DNA from: Lachnospiraceae bacterium
GTDB lineage: Bacteria; Bacillota; Clostridia; Lachnospirales; Lachnospiraceae
DNA length: 52,508 nt
Direction: 5' to 3'
Assembly (NCBI GenBank): GCA_029338675.1
Contig: JAQYAV010000155.1
Coordinates: forward strand, 1-52,508
Part shown: positions 36,521 through 46,138 of the stretch, one piece after another
Layout of the letters: every line of letters starts with the position of its first letter
Position numbering within the stretch: the first letter of the stretch is position 1
Program-made: the position numbers and the translations under genes
The notes under the pieces: model-generated
Databases searched by the model: none
The model's input: only the letters and a program-made list of their open reading frames with translations
Told to the model about the DNA's origin: nothing

Positions 36521-36645
36521 AAATAATTGAATTATACATAAGTTGACCGGCAATTGTAGGTTTATGATTTTAGAATGGAAACATCCACTTTTGCTTTTTG
36601 TTTCGGTGGATAGTTATATTTTTGCATTATATAGGAGGACAGCCT

Positions 36646-39543
36646 ATGGTAACTTTGTTAGTAACTATTCATGCAATAGCATCTGTTATTGGATTTTTAA
36701 GTATTATATTATTCATGATACAACCGCCATCATATTATCAAAAAGTACTTACAATGACGGCAACTTGTTCTTTTTTAGGACTGGTTGGATATTTATTGGA
36801 ATTGTTAGCTGATTCTTTAGACGAGGCTCTTGTAGCAGTTAGGGTTGGCTATATAGGAAAATGTTATGCCATGGTCCTTTTTTTATTGTTTATTCAAAAA
36901 TATTGTGATGTTGAAATATCAAAAAAATGGCTATATCCAATACTAGCCTTTGATACCTTTGTTTTGATTCTTATTTTTACATTTCCATGGCATCATCTTT
37001 ATTATACTTCATGGGAATATGTATACGATGGTGATTTTGGTCATTTAGTTCTTGGAAAAGGAATTTTTTATTACTTATTTATGATTGTTACATTAGGGGT
37101 AATGCTTAGATTTGTGTATATTTCCTTTACAACGATGCGACAGCGAAGTGGAAAACAAAGGAGCAGACTGGCATTATTGTTTGCATCTGGATTAGTTCCA
37201 GGGGTTGCGTTAGTACTTAATTTGTCACCTGCATTAAAGGGAATAGATCCAACACCAATGGGTGTATTAATATCAACTATGTTAGCTGGATTAAATGTAT
37301 TAAGATATGGACTTCTTGATACTTTACAGTTGGCAAGTAAGTCAGTTATGGATGCTTCTTCAGCAGGACTTGTTGTTGTTGGAAGTACAAAAAAGTTTTT
37401 GTTTGCAAATCAAACAGCCTACAAAACCTTTGATGAATTGGCTGATAAAAAGATTGCAGATGAGTTTGTTTGGTCTTTATTTGAAGGGGTTGGCAGCAAG
37501 TCTGATAATCCTAAAAAAACTTTTCAAAAAAATGGAAACATATATGAACTTGATTTTTCAACCCTTAATGAAAGTGCAATAAAAAGTGAAAATGGTAATG
37601 GTGGGTATATGGTTTGGATTTTTGATAAAACCAAAGATTATAAATATACTCAGGAATTAGAGAAAATAAGAAAAAAAGCAGAAGAAGCTAACATAGCAAA
37701 ATCAATGTTTCTTGCAAAAATGTCGCATGAAATAAGAACACCAATGAATGGCATCATAGGTTTCACACAACTTATTAGGGAACAAAATATTGATGATACC
37801 ACTAAAGAATATTTAGGGTATATTGATTCTTCGTCACATGCATTACTAGGCATTATTAATGATATTCTTGATATATCCAAAATTGAATCTGGAAAGATGG
37901 ATATTGTTAATATCGAATATTCAGTAGATGATTTATTCAAAGACATTTGTATGATGATAAAGAATCAAGCAGAGGCAAAAGGTCTTACATTTGAATCAGA
38001 TATAAAGCCAGGTATTCCTCAAATGTTATATGGCGATTATACGAGATTTAGAGAAATTTTAGTTAATATTTTAGGTAACGCCGTAAAGTACACCTTTGAT
38101 GGAGAGGTTTCTTTTAACGTTGATTATAAAATTAACGATGATATTATTGTTTTTGATATACATATAAAGGATACTGGTGTTGGAATCAAGCCTGAGAAGA
38201 TTGCTTCAATATTTGATTCATTCGAACAAGCTGACAGTTTAGGCAATTATAACGTAGAGGGAACTGGTTTGGGACTATCTATTGCAAAACAGTTAGCTGA
38301 GCTTATGGGTGGCGATATAAGTGTTGTAAGTGAATATGGCAATGGAAGTGATTTTAATATTAAGCTTACACAGAAAATATCAAAAACAAAATATGTTGAA
38401 AAAATTGAGATTAATAAAAATGTTTCTTATAAAAATGTTAGGATTTTGCTTGTTGATGATAACGAAATAAATCTTAAAGTGGAAAGTAATATTCTCAAAA
38501 AGCTTGGAATTGAAGTTGATATGGTCAATTCTGGTTTGAAGTGTATTTCAATTGCAGAAAAAGAAAAATATGATGTTATCTTTATGGATCATATGATGCC
38601 AGACATGGATGGCGTTGAAACTATGAAAAGACTTAAAGCTGATAGTGTTGTAAATTCAGATACTCCAATTATTGTTGTTACAGCCAATGCAATTGTTGGA
38701 GTAAATAAGGAGTTAATGGATTTAGGCTTTGATGGATATATTTCAAAACCAATTGATAAGAAGGCCTTGAATGAACAATTAGCTAGAGTATTACCTGAAG
38801 AAAAAATAGTTTTTTATGAAGAACAAGGTGAGGAAAGTAAAGAATTATCCTTAGAAGAACAAATTCAGGAAATGCTTGATGACGTTGAAATAAATGTTTC
38901 ACAAGCACTTGAGTATTGTGGAGAAATCGAAGATTATTTGGATATATTAGAGATAATATCGTCAACAACAGAGGATAAAATCAAAAATCTTAACGCATTT
39001 AAAGAAAAAGAAGATTGGGAAAATTATACAATATTGGTTCATGCTCTAAAGAGTGGATTAAATAATATTGGCGCTGCTAGCGCTGGTAATTTAGCTAGAG
39101 AACTAGAGATGGCTGGAAAAGAGAATAGAATAGATTATATACTAGACAATCATGATTATTTTATTAAAACATATTCGGCAGTTAATGACAGCGTTGTGGA
39201 AGTGTTAAAGAAATTCAAACCTGATTTTACTATTGAAAATACAATTTCTGAAGGTAAAATTGTAGGCGAATCGGCAATAGTAGAAGTTCATAGTGATAAG
39301 AACACAGATAGTGAAGTTTCGTTTGGCGATGAACTAGATAAAGATTTGCTTAAGGAAATGGTTGATAGTATTAATTTTTACATTGATGAGCTTGAAGCAG
39401 AAAAAGCTATGAAAATTTTAGATGGATTAAATAATTTCAGCTTTGATGAAGCAGATAGAGAAAAAATCGAAGTAGCTTCTAATGCGCTTCATGTATATAA
39501 TATGGAACTTGCTAAGAGTGTTGTGCAACAATTGCTACATTAG
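36646..39543 (+). CDS. Hybrid sensor histidine kinase with 7TM sensor, receiver and HPt domain
   Basis: 965 residues. Seven hydrophobic segments in about 1-225 resemble the HisKA_7TM sensor. A PAS-like segment (about 230-335) follows, then a HisKA dimerisation helix with MSHEIRTPMNG (H about 361), a HATPase domain with GNAVKYTF, DTGVGI and GTGLGLSI, a receiver with acceptor aspartate in FMDHMMPDMDG (about 647), and an HPt domain with VHALKSGLNNIGA (about 796). A helical tail of about 100 residues ends the protein. The ATG at 36646 follows AGGAGG; a longer frame from 36598 is not needed. Signals could pass His-Asp-His-Asp to the dual-receiver protein. Confidence 0.9.
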   Translation: MVTLLVTIHAIASVIGFLSIILFMIQPPSYYQKVLTMTATCSFLGLVGYLLELLADSLDEALVAVRVGYIGKCYAMVLFLLFIQKYCDVEISKKWLYPILAFDTFVLILIFTFPWHHLYYTSWEYVYDGDFGHLVLGKGIFYYLFMIVTLGVMLRFVYISFTTMRQRSGKQRSRLALLFASGLVPGVALVLNLSPALKGIDPTPMGVLISTMLAGLNVLRYGLLDTLQLASKSVMDASSAGLVVVGSTKKFLFANQTAYKTFDELADKKIADEFVWSLFEGVGSKSDNPKKTFQKNGNIYELDFSTLNESAIKSENGNGGYMVWIFDKTKDYKYTQELEKIRKKAEEANIAKSMFLAKMSHEIRTPMNGIIGFTQLIREQNIDDTTKEYLGYIDSSSHALLGIINDILDISKIESGKMDIVNIEYSVDDLFKDICMMIKNQAEAKGLTFESDIKPGIPQMLYGDYTRFREILVNILGNAVKYTFDGEVSFNVDYKINDDIIVFDIHIKDTGVGIKPEKIASIFDSFEQADSLGNYNVEGTGLGLSIAKQLAELMGGDISVVSEYGNGSDFNIKLTQKISKTKYVEKIEINKNVSYKNVRILLVDDNEINLKVESNILKKLGIEVDMVNSGLKCISIAEKEKYDVIFMDHMMPDMDGVETMKRLKADSVVNSDTPIIVVTANAIVGVNKELMDLGFDGYISKPIDKKALNEQLARVLPEEKIVFYEEQGEESKELSLEEQIQEMLDDVEINVSQALEYCGEIEDYLDILEIISSTTEDKIKNLNAFKEKEDWENYTILVHALKSGLNNIGAASAGNLARELEMAGKENRIDYILDNHDYFIKTYSAVNDSVVEVLKKFKPDFTIENTISEGKIVGESAIVEVHSDKNTDSEVSFGDELDKDLLKEMVDSINFYIDELEAEKAMKILDGLNNFSFDEADREKIEVASNALHVYNMELAKSVVQQLLH

Positions 39544-39571
39544 AAAAAATATGGATGTATAATAATTTTGG

Positions 39572-39600
39572 TTGTACAAAATATAAAATAATGATAAAAT
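39572..39600 (+). promoter_or_regulatory. Promoter of the DegV-family gene
   Basis: TTGTAC (39572-39577) and TAAAAT (39595-39600) are spaced 17 bases, 42 bases before the start codon. Confidence 0.5.
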
Positions 39601-39641
39601 CGCATGTGAGAGTTATATTGAAATAGTGGGAGGAAAAATGG

Positions 39642-40505
39642 ATGCGTACTGCGGTTATGACAGATAGTAATAGTGGAATTACGTGCCAAGAGGGCGAAGA
39701 ACTTGGTATTTATGTTCTTCCAATGCCGGTTATTGTAGATAATGTTACTTATTTTGAAAATAAAGATATAACAATGGAAGAATTTTATGCTTCTATGGAA
39801 GCTGGAAAACAGATTACTTCGTCGCAACCTTCTCCAGGGGATGTTGAAGACATGTGGAATACTATTCTTTCCAATGGATATGATGAAGTAGTTTATATTC
39901 CAATGTCAAGTGGCCTTAGTAGCTCTTGTCATGTGGCAATTTCTTTAGCAGAGGAATTTAACGGAAAGGTTTGTGTTGCTGATAATCATAGAATTTCAGT
40001 TACATTAAGACAGTCGGTATTAGATGCAAAGAAAATGGCTGATTCTGGTATGGATGCTAAATCAATAAAGGCTAAACTTGAAGAGTTAGGTGGGTATTCA
40101 AGCATATATATTGCTGTTGATACATTAGAGTACCTTAAGAGAGGTGGAAGAGTTACTCCTGCTGGTGCGGCAATTGGTTCAGCGTTAAATATTAAACCAA
40201 TTTTAACAATCCAAGGTGAGAAGTTAGATGCATATGCGAAGGTTCGTGGAATAAAGAAATGCGAGAAGAAGATACTTGAAGCTGTTAAGAAGGATTTAGA
40301 AACTAGATTTACAGCTATTCCAGCGGGCAAGCTTGTAATCGGAGCTGCTGGAACATTTCTTAACAAAGAAGATGCTGATAATTGGGAGAACGAGGTAAGA
40401 GAAACATTCCCACAGGCAAAGGTTTATTATAATCAGTTATCATTGAGTATTGGATGTCATGTTGGACCTAATGCAATAGGAATTGGTATATCTGAGGAAT
40501 GGTAA
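39642..40505 (+). CDS. DegV family fatty-acid-binding protein
   Basis: 287 residues. N-terminal VMTDSNSGI, SSQPSPGDVEDMW, MSSGLSSSCHVA and the C-terminal SIGCHVGPNAIGIGI match DegV proteins (FakB relatives), which bind a fatty acid for phosphorylation by FakA. No kinase gene is adjacent. The ATG at 39642 is 8 bases from GGAGG; a nearby ATG at 39638 is out of frame. Confidence 0.92.
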   Translation: MRTAVMTDSNSGITCQEGEELGIYVLPMPVIVDNVTYFENKDITMEEFYASMEAGKQITSSQPSPGDVEDMWNTILSNGYDEVVYIPMSSGLSSSCHVAISLAEEFNGKVCVADNHRISVTLRQSVLDAKKMADSGMDAKSIKAKLEELGGYSSIYIAVDTLEYLKRGGRVTPAGAAIGSALNIKPILTIQGEKLDAYAKVRGIKKCEKKILEAVKKDLETRFTAIPAGKLVIGAAGTFLNKEDADNWENEVRETFPQAKVYYNQLSLSIGCHVGPNAIGIGISEEW

Positions 40506-40532
40506 GATAAAACATAGATTATATATAATTAG

Positions 40533-40582
40533 TCCATAAGCTAGTCTGTTTTACTTTGGAGTAGCTTATGGATTTATTTTTT
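40533..40582 (+). terminator. Intrinsic terminator after the DegV gene
   Basis: TCCATAAGCTA (40533-40543) pairs perfectly with TAGCTTATGGA (40562-40572), followed by TTTATTTTTT. Confidence 0.88.
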
Positions 40583-40674
40583 ACGTTGCTTTACATTTTA
40601 TATAAAATGCATTATTATATATCGAGGTTAAAATAAAATTAAATTTGCTTAAATTGAAAGTGAGGATAATGGTA

Positions 40675-41427
40675 ATGAAGAAAACATTGGCTATTCTTTC
40701 ATTGATTACTTTATCATTAGTATGCGTGGCTTGTGGTAAGGATAATGATAAGAAGAAAACTGAAAATACTACTGTAGCTGAAAAGGAAACATCAACAAGT
40801 GAAGCAACAACTGAAGAAAAGCAAAAATCACAGGTGGTATATGCGACATCAACAGATGTTGATTATTCAAAACAAGAGGATATAAAAATTGGTCGAGCAA
40901 CTGTTTCAGATGCAATGTTAGAAAACAAGTCTATTGGAATAGCATTTCCAGTTACAAAGGATATGCAAGTTCTTTCAGATAGTGAAATTGCAGCTAAACT
41001 AGCAATCGGTCAGAATATGTTTGGGGATGATGAGAGATACACTATTGAAGATTTTGAAGATGCAATGAATGGTATTTCTTATGATTCACTTATTTTATTA
41101 GATGAAGGAAATACACTTATTTCTATCTCGTTTAATAATACAAAAAAGAGTGGAATATATGATGATTCATTAGCTGATTTTGTAAATAAGACAGCTGAAG
41201 CATTAGTTAATAATCAATCTGTAAATTATACAATAAAGAGCATTGAAGATGTGAAATTAGGTGGCAAAAGCTATGTAAGAACTTTAGTAGGTACAGATGT
41301 GGGAAAATCTCAGATGATTTATGTTAGAAGAGAAGCCAACTATATTATTCAGGTTTCTATAACATATCCTGATGAGAAGGAAAGCTGGGCAAAGGAATTT
41401 ATAGATTCATTTGTTGAAGTGAAATAA
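40675..41427 (+). CDS. Hypothetical lipoprotein
   Basis: 250 residues with signal peptide and lipobox VACG, then a Lys/Thr/Glu-rich spacer (about 20-55). The folded part (about 60-250) alternates strands and helices and contains IGIAFPVTKDMQVLSD and a C-terminal WAKEFIDSFVEVK, reminiscent of small secreted PsbP/MOG1-like folds, though I cannot assign a family. ATG at 40675 is preferred over 40669 by distance from GTGAGG. Single gene flanked by terminators on both sides. Confidence 0.75.
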   Translation: MKKTLAILSLITLSLVCVACGKDNDKKKTENTTVAEKETSTSEATTEEKQKSQVVYATSTDVDYSKQEDIKIGRATVSDAMLENKSIGIAFPVTKDMQVLSDSEIAAKLAIGQNMFGDDERYTIEDFEDAMNGISYDSLILLDEGNTLISISFNNTKKSGIYDDSLADFVNKTAEALVNNQSVNYTIKSIEDVKLGGKSYVRTLVGTDVGKSQMIYVRREANYIIQVSITYPDEKESWAKEFIDSFVEVK

Positions 41428-41455
41428 ATTGAGAGTAATGTAACATTAAACAAAT

Positions 41456-41498
41456 AAAAGCTGACAAACGAAGTAATAATTCGATTGTCAGCTTTTTT
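41456..41498 (+). terminator. Intrinsic terminator after the lipoprotein gene
   Basis: AAAAGCTGACAA (41456-41467) pairs with TTGTCAGCTTTT (41485-41496), followed by TT. The loop is 17 bases. Confidence 0.88.
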
Positions 41499-41587
41499 GA
41501 TTTATTATGATGGTTTGCGTGATTTGATTTAGAAGCAAACAATAGGAGTTTTTGTAAGTACATTTTATGTGTTATCAAATCTAATTA

Positions 41588-41689
41588 TCATGACATTATA
41601 CGTTTGTAAGTAAGGAATGTTACATTTGTCATATTACATTTTGACATTGCACACTTAAATTCTTTAACAAAATAAAATACTATATAGTA
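41588..41689 (+). promoter_or_regulatory. Candidate control region of the ABC exporter and two-component operon
   Basis: This gene-free stretch holds related words: TGACATTATA (41591), TGTCATATTACA (41627) and TGACATTGCACA (41642). TGTCA and TGACA form an inverted repeat at 41627-41646. A 12-bp palindrome TACTATATAGTA lies at 41678-41689. No clean -35/-10 pair stands out. Binding by the NarL-type regulator encoded downstream is possible but only inferred. Confidence 0.35.
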
Positions 41690-41728
41690 AACAAAGCAAA
41701 TAATTATTCTTTATAAAAGGAGCAAAAT

Positions 41729-42676
41729 ATGAGTAGTGTAGTAAAAATCGAGAATTTGGTAAAAAGATATAAAGAGATTTTAGCATTAGATCATTTTAAT
41801 CTAGAGATAAAAGAGGGCGAAATATTTGGTTTGCTTGGACCTAATGGTTCAGGAAAAACAACAACAATAAACTGCCTGTTATCTCTTCTAAAATACGACA
41901 AAGGAGAAATTTCAGTATTTGGTGAAAAAATGAAGCCTGATAATTATAAGGCAAAGAGAAATATTGGAGTTGTAATGCAAAATGTTGCAGTTTTTGACGA
42001 ACTTACAGTATATGAAAATATTGATTATTTCTGTGGCTTATATATCAAAGATAAAGCAACTAGAAAGCAGTATGTTGAAGAAGCAATAGATTTTGTAGGA
42101 ATAGCAGAGTTTAAGAAATTTTATCCTAAAAAGCTTTCGGGAGGTTTGCTTAGAAGACTTAATATTGCATGTGGTATTGCTCATAAACCGAAGCTGATTA
42201 TTATGGATGAACCTACAGTTGCAGTAGATCCCCAGAGTAGAAATAAAATACTTGAAGGAATTGAAGAGTTAAATAGAAGAGGAGCAACAATTATTTATAC
42301 TTCACATTACATGGAAGAGGTTGAGCAAATTTGTAATAGAATTGCGATTATGGACAGAGGAAAAAATATTGCAATAGGAACAAAAGAAGAACTTAAAACT
42401 ATGATTAAGAATACTGAAACATTAAGAATTGAAGCAGTAGAGCTAGATGAAAGTCAGATAAAAGAGTTAGAAAAGTTAAAACATGCATATGAGGTTATTT
42501 ATCAGGATAACAATTTAACCATAAAATATTCTGGAGGAAAACATAATTTAATTAATGTATTAAACTTCTTCAATGAAAATAATATTAATTGCGGAAGAGT
42601 ATATTCTGAACTTCCAACATTAAATGATGTATTCCTCGAAATAACAGGAAAGGAATTAAGAGATAGGGAGGCATAA
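41729..42676 (+). CDS. ABC-2 type transporter ATP-binding protein
   Basis: 315 residues. Walker A GPNGSGKTT, Q-loop NVAVFDELTVYEN, signature LSGGLLRR, Walker B LIIMDEPTVAVDPQ and switch histidine YTSHYMEEVEQ are present. The signature LSGGLLRRLNIACG is typical of drug and lantibiotic exporter ATPases. A C-terminal extension of about 85 residues follows the nucleotide domain. AAAGGAGC precedes the ATG. It is followed after 4 bases by the first permease. Confidence 0.92.
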   Translation: MSSVVKIENLVKRYKEILALDHFNLEIKEGEIFGLLGPNGSGKTTTINCLLSLLKYDKGEISVFGEKMKPDNYKAKRNIGVVMQNVAVFDELTVYENIDYFCGLYIKDKATRKQYVEEAIDFVGIAEFKKFYPKKLSGGLLRRLNIACGIAHKPKLIIMDEPTVAVDPQSRNKILEGIEELNRRGATIIYTSHYMEEVEQICNRIAIMDRGKNIAIGTKEELKTMIKNTETLRIEAVELDESQIKELEKLKHAYEVIYQDNNLTIKYSGGKHNLINVLNFFNENNINCGRVYSELPTLNDVFLEITGKELRDREA

Positions 42677-42680
42677 CAAG

Positions 42681-43817
42681 ATGTTTTTACATAGCTTTAA
42701 GTATAATTTATTAAGGACTATAAGAAATAAAACTCAGTTGTTTTGGAGTTTTTTATTCACAATAGCTCTTGGAACAATCTTTTGTATGGTATTTTCTGAC
42801 ATATACGAAAAAAATGATGTTTTTCACAATATCAAGGTTGCAGCTTATATCGATGAACCTATTGTAAAAGATGTATTTAAGGAAATTGAAGAAAACGCAA
42901 AAAATGATTCTGAATCTGATGAAAAACTTTTAGAAGTAACATATGCAGAGTCCATGGATGATGCATTAAAGCTTTTAGAAGATAAAGAAGTTATAGGCGT
43001 ATTTTATTCAGAGGGGTATGAGTTAAAGCTTAAGCTTTTAACCAAAGGAGTAAGCGAAAGTATTCTTTCACAGATTGTAGTTGAGTACCATAAAATGATG
43101 TCTTTGCAAACTAGTCAACCAGTAAATCAGGATGTATCAGTGGAAGCTGTTGAATATCCAATATCTGAAAACAAAGAAATATCTTTTGGAACAGGCAACA
43201 ACGATGTATTTCAACAATATTTTTATAATCTTATTGCAATGAGTTGCTTATTTGCCTCTTTTGTAGGATTAAGCTTTGCAATTGATACACAGGCTAATCT
43301 TTCTACATTAGGAGCTAGAATAGAATTAGGAGAAAACAATAAATTTGTATCTGCATTTGGTGGATTATTATCAATGATAATTGTGTTATCCCTGTTAACG
43401 TTTATTGCAACAATATATCTAAATATTATTGGTGCTAAGATGGGTACTCAATATCAGTATATCTTCTTAATTACATTTGCAGGTAATATGCTTGGCGTTG
43501 GATTTGGATATTTTATTGGAAAAATTAGTAGTCTTCCAAGAAAAATCAAAGAGGCTATTGTAACAGGTGGCTCATTGTTCTTGTGCTTTTTAAGTGGCTT
43601 AATGATTGAAGATATGAGAATGAGAGTAGAAGAGGTTTGCCCACTTATTAATAAAATTAATCCAGCTGTATTAGTTAGTGATTCGTTCGTTTCACTTAAT
43701 CAATTTGGAGATATGGATAGATATATGAATAACGTAATAACAATGATCGTTATGGCAATAGTATTGATAATTGCAGGATTGTTATTAGGAAGGAGAAAAC
43801 AGTATGCAAGTATTTAA
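42681..43817 (+). CDS. ABC-2 family permease, first subunit
   Basis: 378 residues. An N-terminal membrane helix (about 20-40), a large extracytoplasmic domain (about 45-170) and five to six C-terminal helices (about 180-375) give the YhgE/ABC-2 exporter topology. It ends GLLLGRRKQ. It overlaps the second permease by 14 bases, suggesting a heterodimeric channel made in equal amounts. Substrate unknown. Confidence 0.87.
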   Translation: MFLHSFKYNLLRTIRNKTQLFWSFLFTIALGTIFCMVFSDIYEKNDVFHNIKVAAYIDEPIVKDVFKEIEENAKNDSESDEKLLEVTYAESMDDALKLLEDKEVIGVFYSEGYELKLKLLTKGVSESILSQIVVEYHKMMSLQTSQPVNQDVSVEAVEYPISENKEISFGTGNNDVFQQYFYNLIAMSCLFASFVGLSFAIDTQANLSTLGARIELGENNKFVSAFGGLLSMIIVLSLLTFIATIYLNIIGAKMGTQYQYIFLITFAGNMLGVGFGYFIGKISSLPRKIKEAIVTGGSLFLCFLSGLMIEDMRMRVEEVCPLINKINPAVLVSDSFVSLNQFGDMDRYMNNVITMIVMAIVLIIAGLLLGRRKQYASI

Positions 43818-44919
43818 GACTTTTTTTAGAATTACCTGGAAATATAAAGAAGCTTTGTTAATTTATACAGGTATTTTTCTTGTTTTAATGGGAATGTATG
43901 CTTCTTCAGAAACAAAAAATGCAACAAAATTTGAAACTAAAAAAGCAAAAATAACAATATTTGACCATGATAATAGCGAAGCGTCAAAATATTTAACAGA
44001 ATACATAAAGTTATCTCATGATATAGTTGAGCTTGAAGATAGTGAACAGGATATAGAGAATGCAATACTATATCAAAAGGTAGATTATGTATTATACATT
44101 AATGAGGGATATAGCAAATCTGGTTCATTAAATAATATGAAAAGAAGTGGAACGTATATAGGTTTATATGTGGATAATGACATTTCTAATTTTCAGGATA
44201 CAATGAAAGCACTTACAGAAAAAGGATATTCATTAGAAAAAGCTTTCGATGAAACTGTTAAGCTTCTCAATCCTGAAGATTTGGTTGAAATATCAGGTGA
44301 AACAAAACAAAAAAACATGGTTTATTACTTTTATTTATATATCCCATATATTTTGCTAATGCTTTTTTTCACTGGAATAGGTCCTGTAATTATGACATTT
44401 AATAAAAAAGAAATTAGTAATAGAACGGAAATCTCATGTTTATCTATTAAGAAAAAAACAATTCAGATTATTATGGGAACATTAGTGCTTACAGTTGCTA
44501 TGTTAGTAGTGTTTGTATTATTATCTTGGATTATGTGTGGAGAATTATTGTTCGAGGAAGATTTTATACATATAATTCTTAATGCAATTGCTTTTACATT
44601 TGTAGGGATTGGAATGGTTAGTATATTATCAGGCTTTGATTTAAGCATGGATGCTGTTAATGGGATATCCAATATTATATCACTTGCTATGGCATTTCTT
44701 GGTGGAATATTTGTTCCAATGGATTTATTGGGAAATGGGGTAAAGTTTATATCGAATTTTATACCAACACATTGGTATGTAGTCGCACATCAAATAATTT
44801 TTGATGGAGGAAGTAAGACAGAGTTATATAAATGTTATGGATATCAGGTTTTATTTGGAATAGTATTTTTATCAATAGCAATGCTTATTGCCAAGAAAAA
44901 TAGAATTCAGGAAGCATAA
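43804..44919 (+). CDS. ABC-2 family permease, second subunit
   Basis: 371 residues with the same layout as its neighbour: first helix (about 18-33), external domain (about 40-175) and several C-terminal helices (about 180-365), including NGISNIISLAMAFLGGIFVPMDLLG, a conserved ABC-2 segment. GGAGAAAAC in the upstream gene serves as ribosome site. With the ATPase and first permease it forms a complete exporter, probably for a lipid, peptide or antibiotic. Confidence 0.87.
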   Translation: MQVFKTFFRITWKYKEALLIYTGIFLVLMGMYASSETKNATKFETKKAKITIFDHDNSEASKYLTEYIKLSHDIVELEDSEQDIENAILYQKVDYVLYINEGYSKSGSLNNMKRSGTYIGLYVDNDISNFQDTMKALTEKGYSLEKAFDETVKLLNPEDLVEISGETKQKNMVYYFYLYIPYILLMLFFTGIGPVIMTFNKKEISNRTEISCLSIKKKTIQIIMGTLVLTVAMLVVFVLLSWIMCGELLFEEDFIHIILNAIAFTFVGIGMVSILSGFDLSMDAVNGISNIISLAMAFLGGIFVPMDLLGNGVKFISNFIPTHWYVVAHQIIFDGGSKTELYKCYGYQVLFGIVFLSIAMLIAKKNRIQEA

Positions 44920-44995
44920 AAATAAAGACAAAATAAAATAAGAGTGTTAAAATGATAAAAAGTAAGTATAGTAGAAATAATTATTGGAGGACTTT

Positions 44996-46090
44996 ATGAA
45001 ATATATTTTTGATAAAATAATTATTTTGCTCTTATCATTAGTAACATTTGGAAAAATTAGAAGCGCAGAGGATATTTTAATTGCGCTTCTATTTGTGATT
45101 TTATATATTTCATCAAATTCTTTTTCTGAAACTAAAAGAATGTCTGTTATTTCAAGCATAATATACGCATTTATTATGCCGATTTTTCCAAATATGATAT
45201 GCTTTATTCCTTTGGTCGTTATTGAAGCTATGCTCTCAAAATGCTGGTATATACTAGTTTTTACTGCTTTATCTGGTATATATACATTTTCAGAATTAGA
45301 TTCAGATGGATTTTTTTTAGCAAAAATAATAATGGTTTGCGTATTTTCTATGTATCTTGTTATTAATTCATATAATAAAATAAATAACGAAAGAGCAGCA
45401 AAGAAAATACGTGATGACAGCTATGAAAAAAGTTTATTTCTAGAAAAAAACAATAAAATACTTACTGAAAAGCAAAATTATGAAGTGTACGCAGCAACCT
45501 TAAAAGAAAGAAATAGAATAGCAAGAGAGATACATGATAATGTTGGACATGTAATAACAAGATCAATTTTGCAAATTGGCGCATTAATGACAATATATAA
45601 GGAAGAGCCTTTACATGGGCAACTAGAGTCAATAAAAAATAATATGGATATTGCAATGAACACTATTCGAGAAAGTGTTCATGATTTACATGATGAAGCT
45701 ATAGATATGAAGCACGTTATTGGCGAAATTGTAGATGAACTAAAAACAAAATTTGATGTTAAATTTGAATATGATATTAGCAAAAACACAGACAAAAAAT
45801 ATAAATATGCTATTATTGGAATTGTTAAAGAAGCAAGCTCTAATATAATTAAACATAGTTCAAATAGCAATGTAAATGTTTTAATCAGAGAACACCCTAG
45901 CATGTATCAGATTGTTGTTCACGATTATTGCTTTAATAACAGAAATGAAAAAAAAGATTTTGAAGCATATAATGGTGATGGAATTGGTTTAAGTAATATT
46001 AAGGACAGAGTTGAAAGCTTAAACGGAATATTGAGAATTGATACTAGTAACGGCTTTAAAGTATTTGCTACGATTCCCAAAAAAGAATAG
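44996..46090 (+). CDS. Sensor histidine kinase, NarL/DesK class (HisKA_3)
   Basis: 364 residues. About four membrane helices (5-125) are followed by a coiled linker and a HisKA_3 domain with ERNRIAREIHDNVGH, phospho-histidine H180. The ATPase domain has KEASSNIIKHS (N-box) and GDGIGLSNIKDRVE (G-box). ATG at 44996 is chosen over TTG at 44984, since GGAGG (44986-44990) lies between them. It probably senses the membrane or the exporter substrate and phosphorylates the regulator at 46139. Confidence 0.9.
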   Translation: MKYIFDKIIILLLSLVTFGKIRSAEDILIALLFVILYISSNSFSETKRMSVISSIIYAFIMPIFPNMICFIPLVVIEAMLSKCWYILVFTALSGIYTFSELDSDGFFLAKIIMVCVFSMYLVINSYNKINNERAAKKIRDDSYEKSLFLEKNNKILTEKQNYEVYAATLKERNRIAREIHDNVGHVITRSILQIGALMTIYKEEPLHGQLESIKNNMDIAMNTIRESVHDLHDEAIDMKHVIGEIVDELKTKFDVKFEYDISKNTDKKYKYAIIGIVKEASSNIIKHSSNSNVNVLIREHPSMYQIVVHDYCFNNRNEKKDFEAYNGDGIGLSNIKDRVESLNGILRIDTSNGFKVFATIPKKE

Positions 46091-46138
46091 TAAATACAAT
46101 ATATCAGTTGTAGTTTATGATGAAATAAAGGAGAATTT

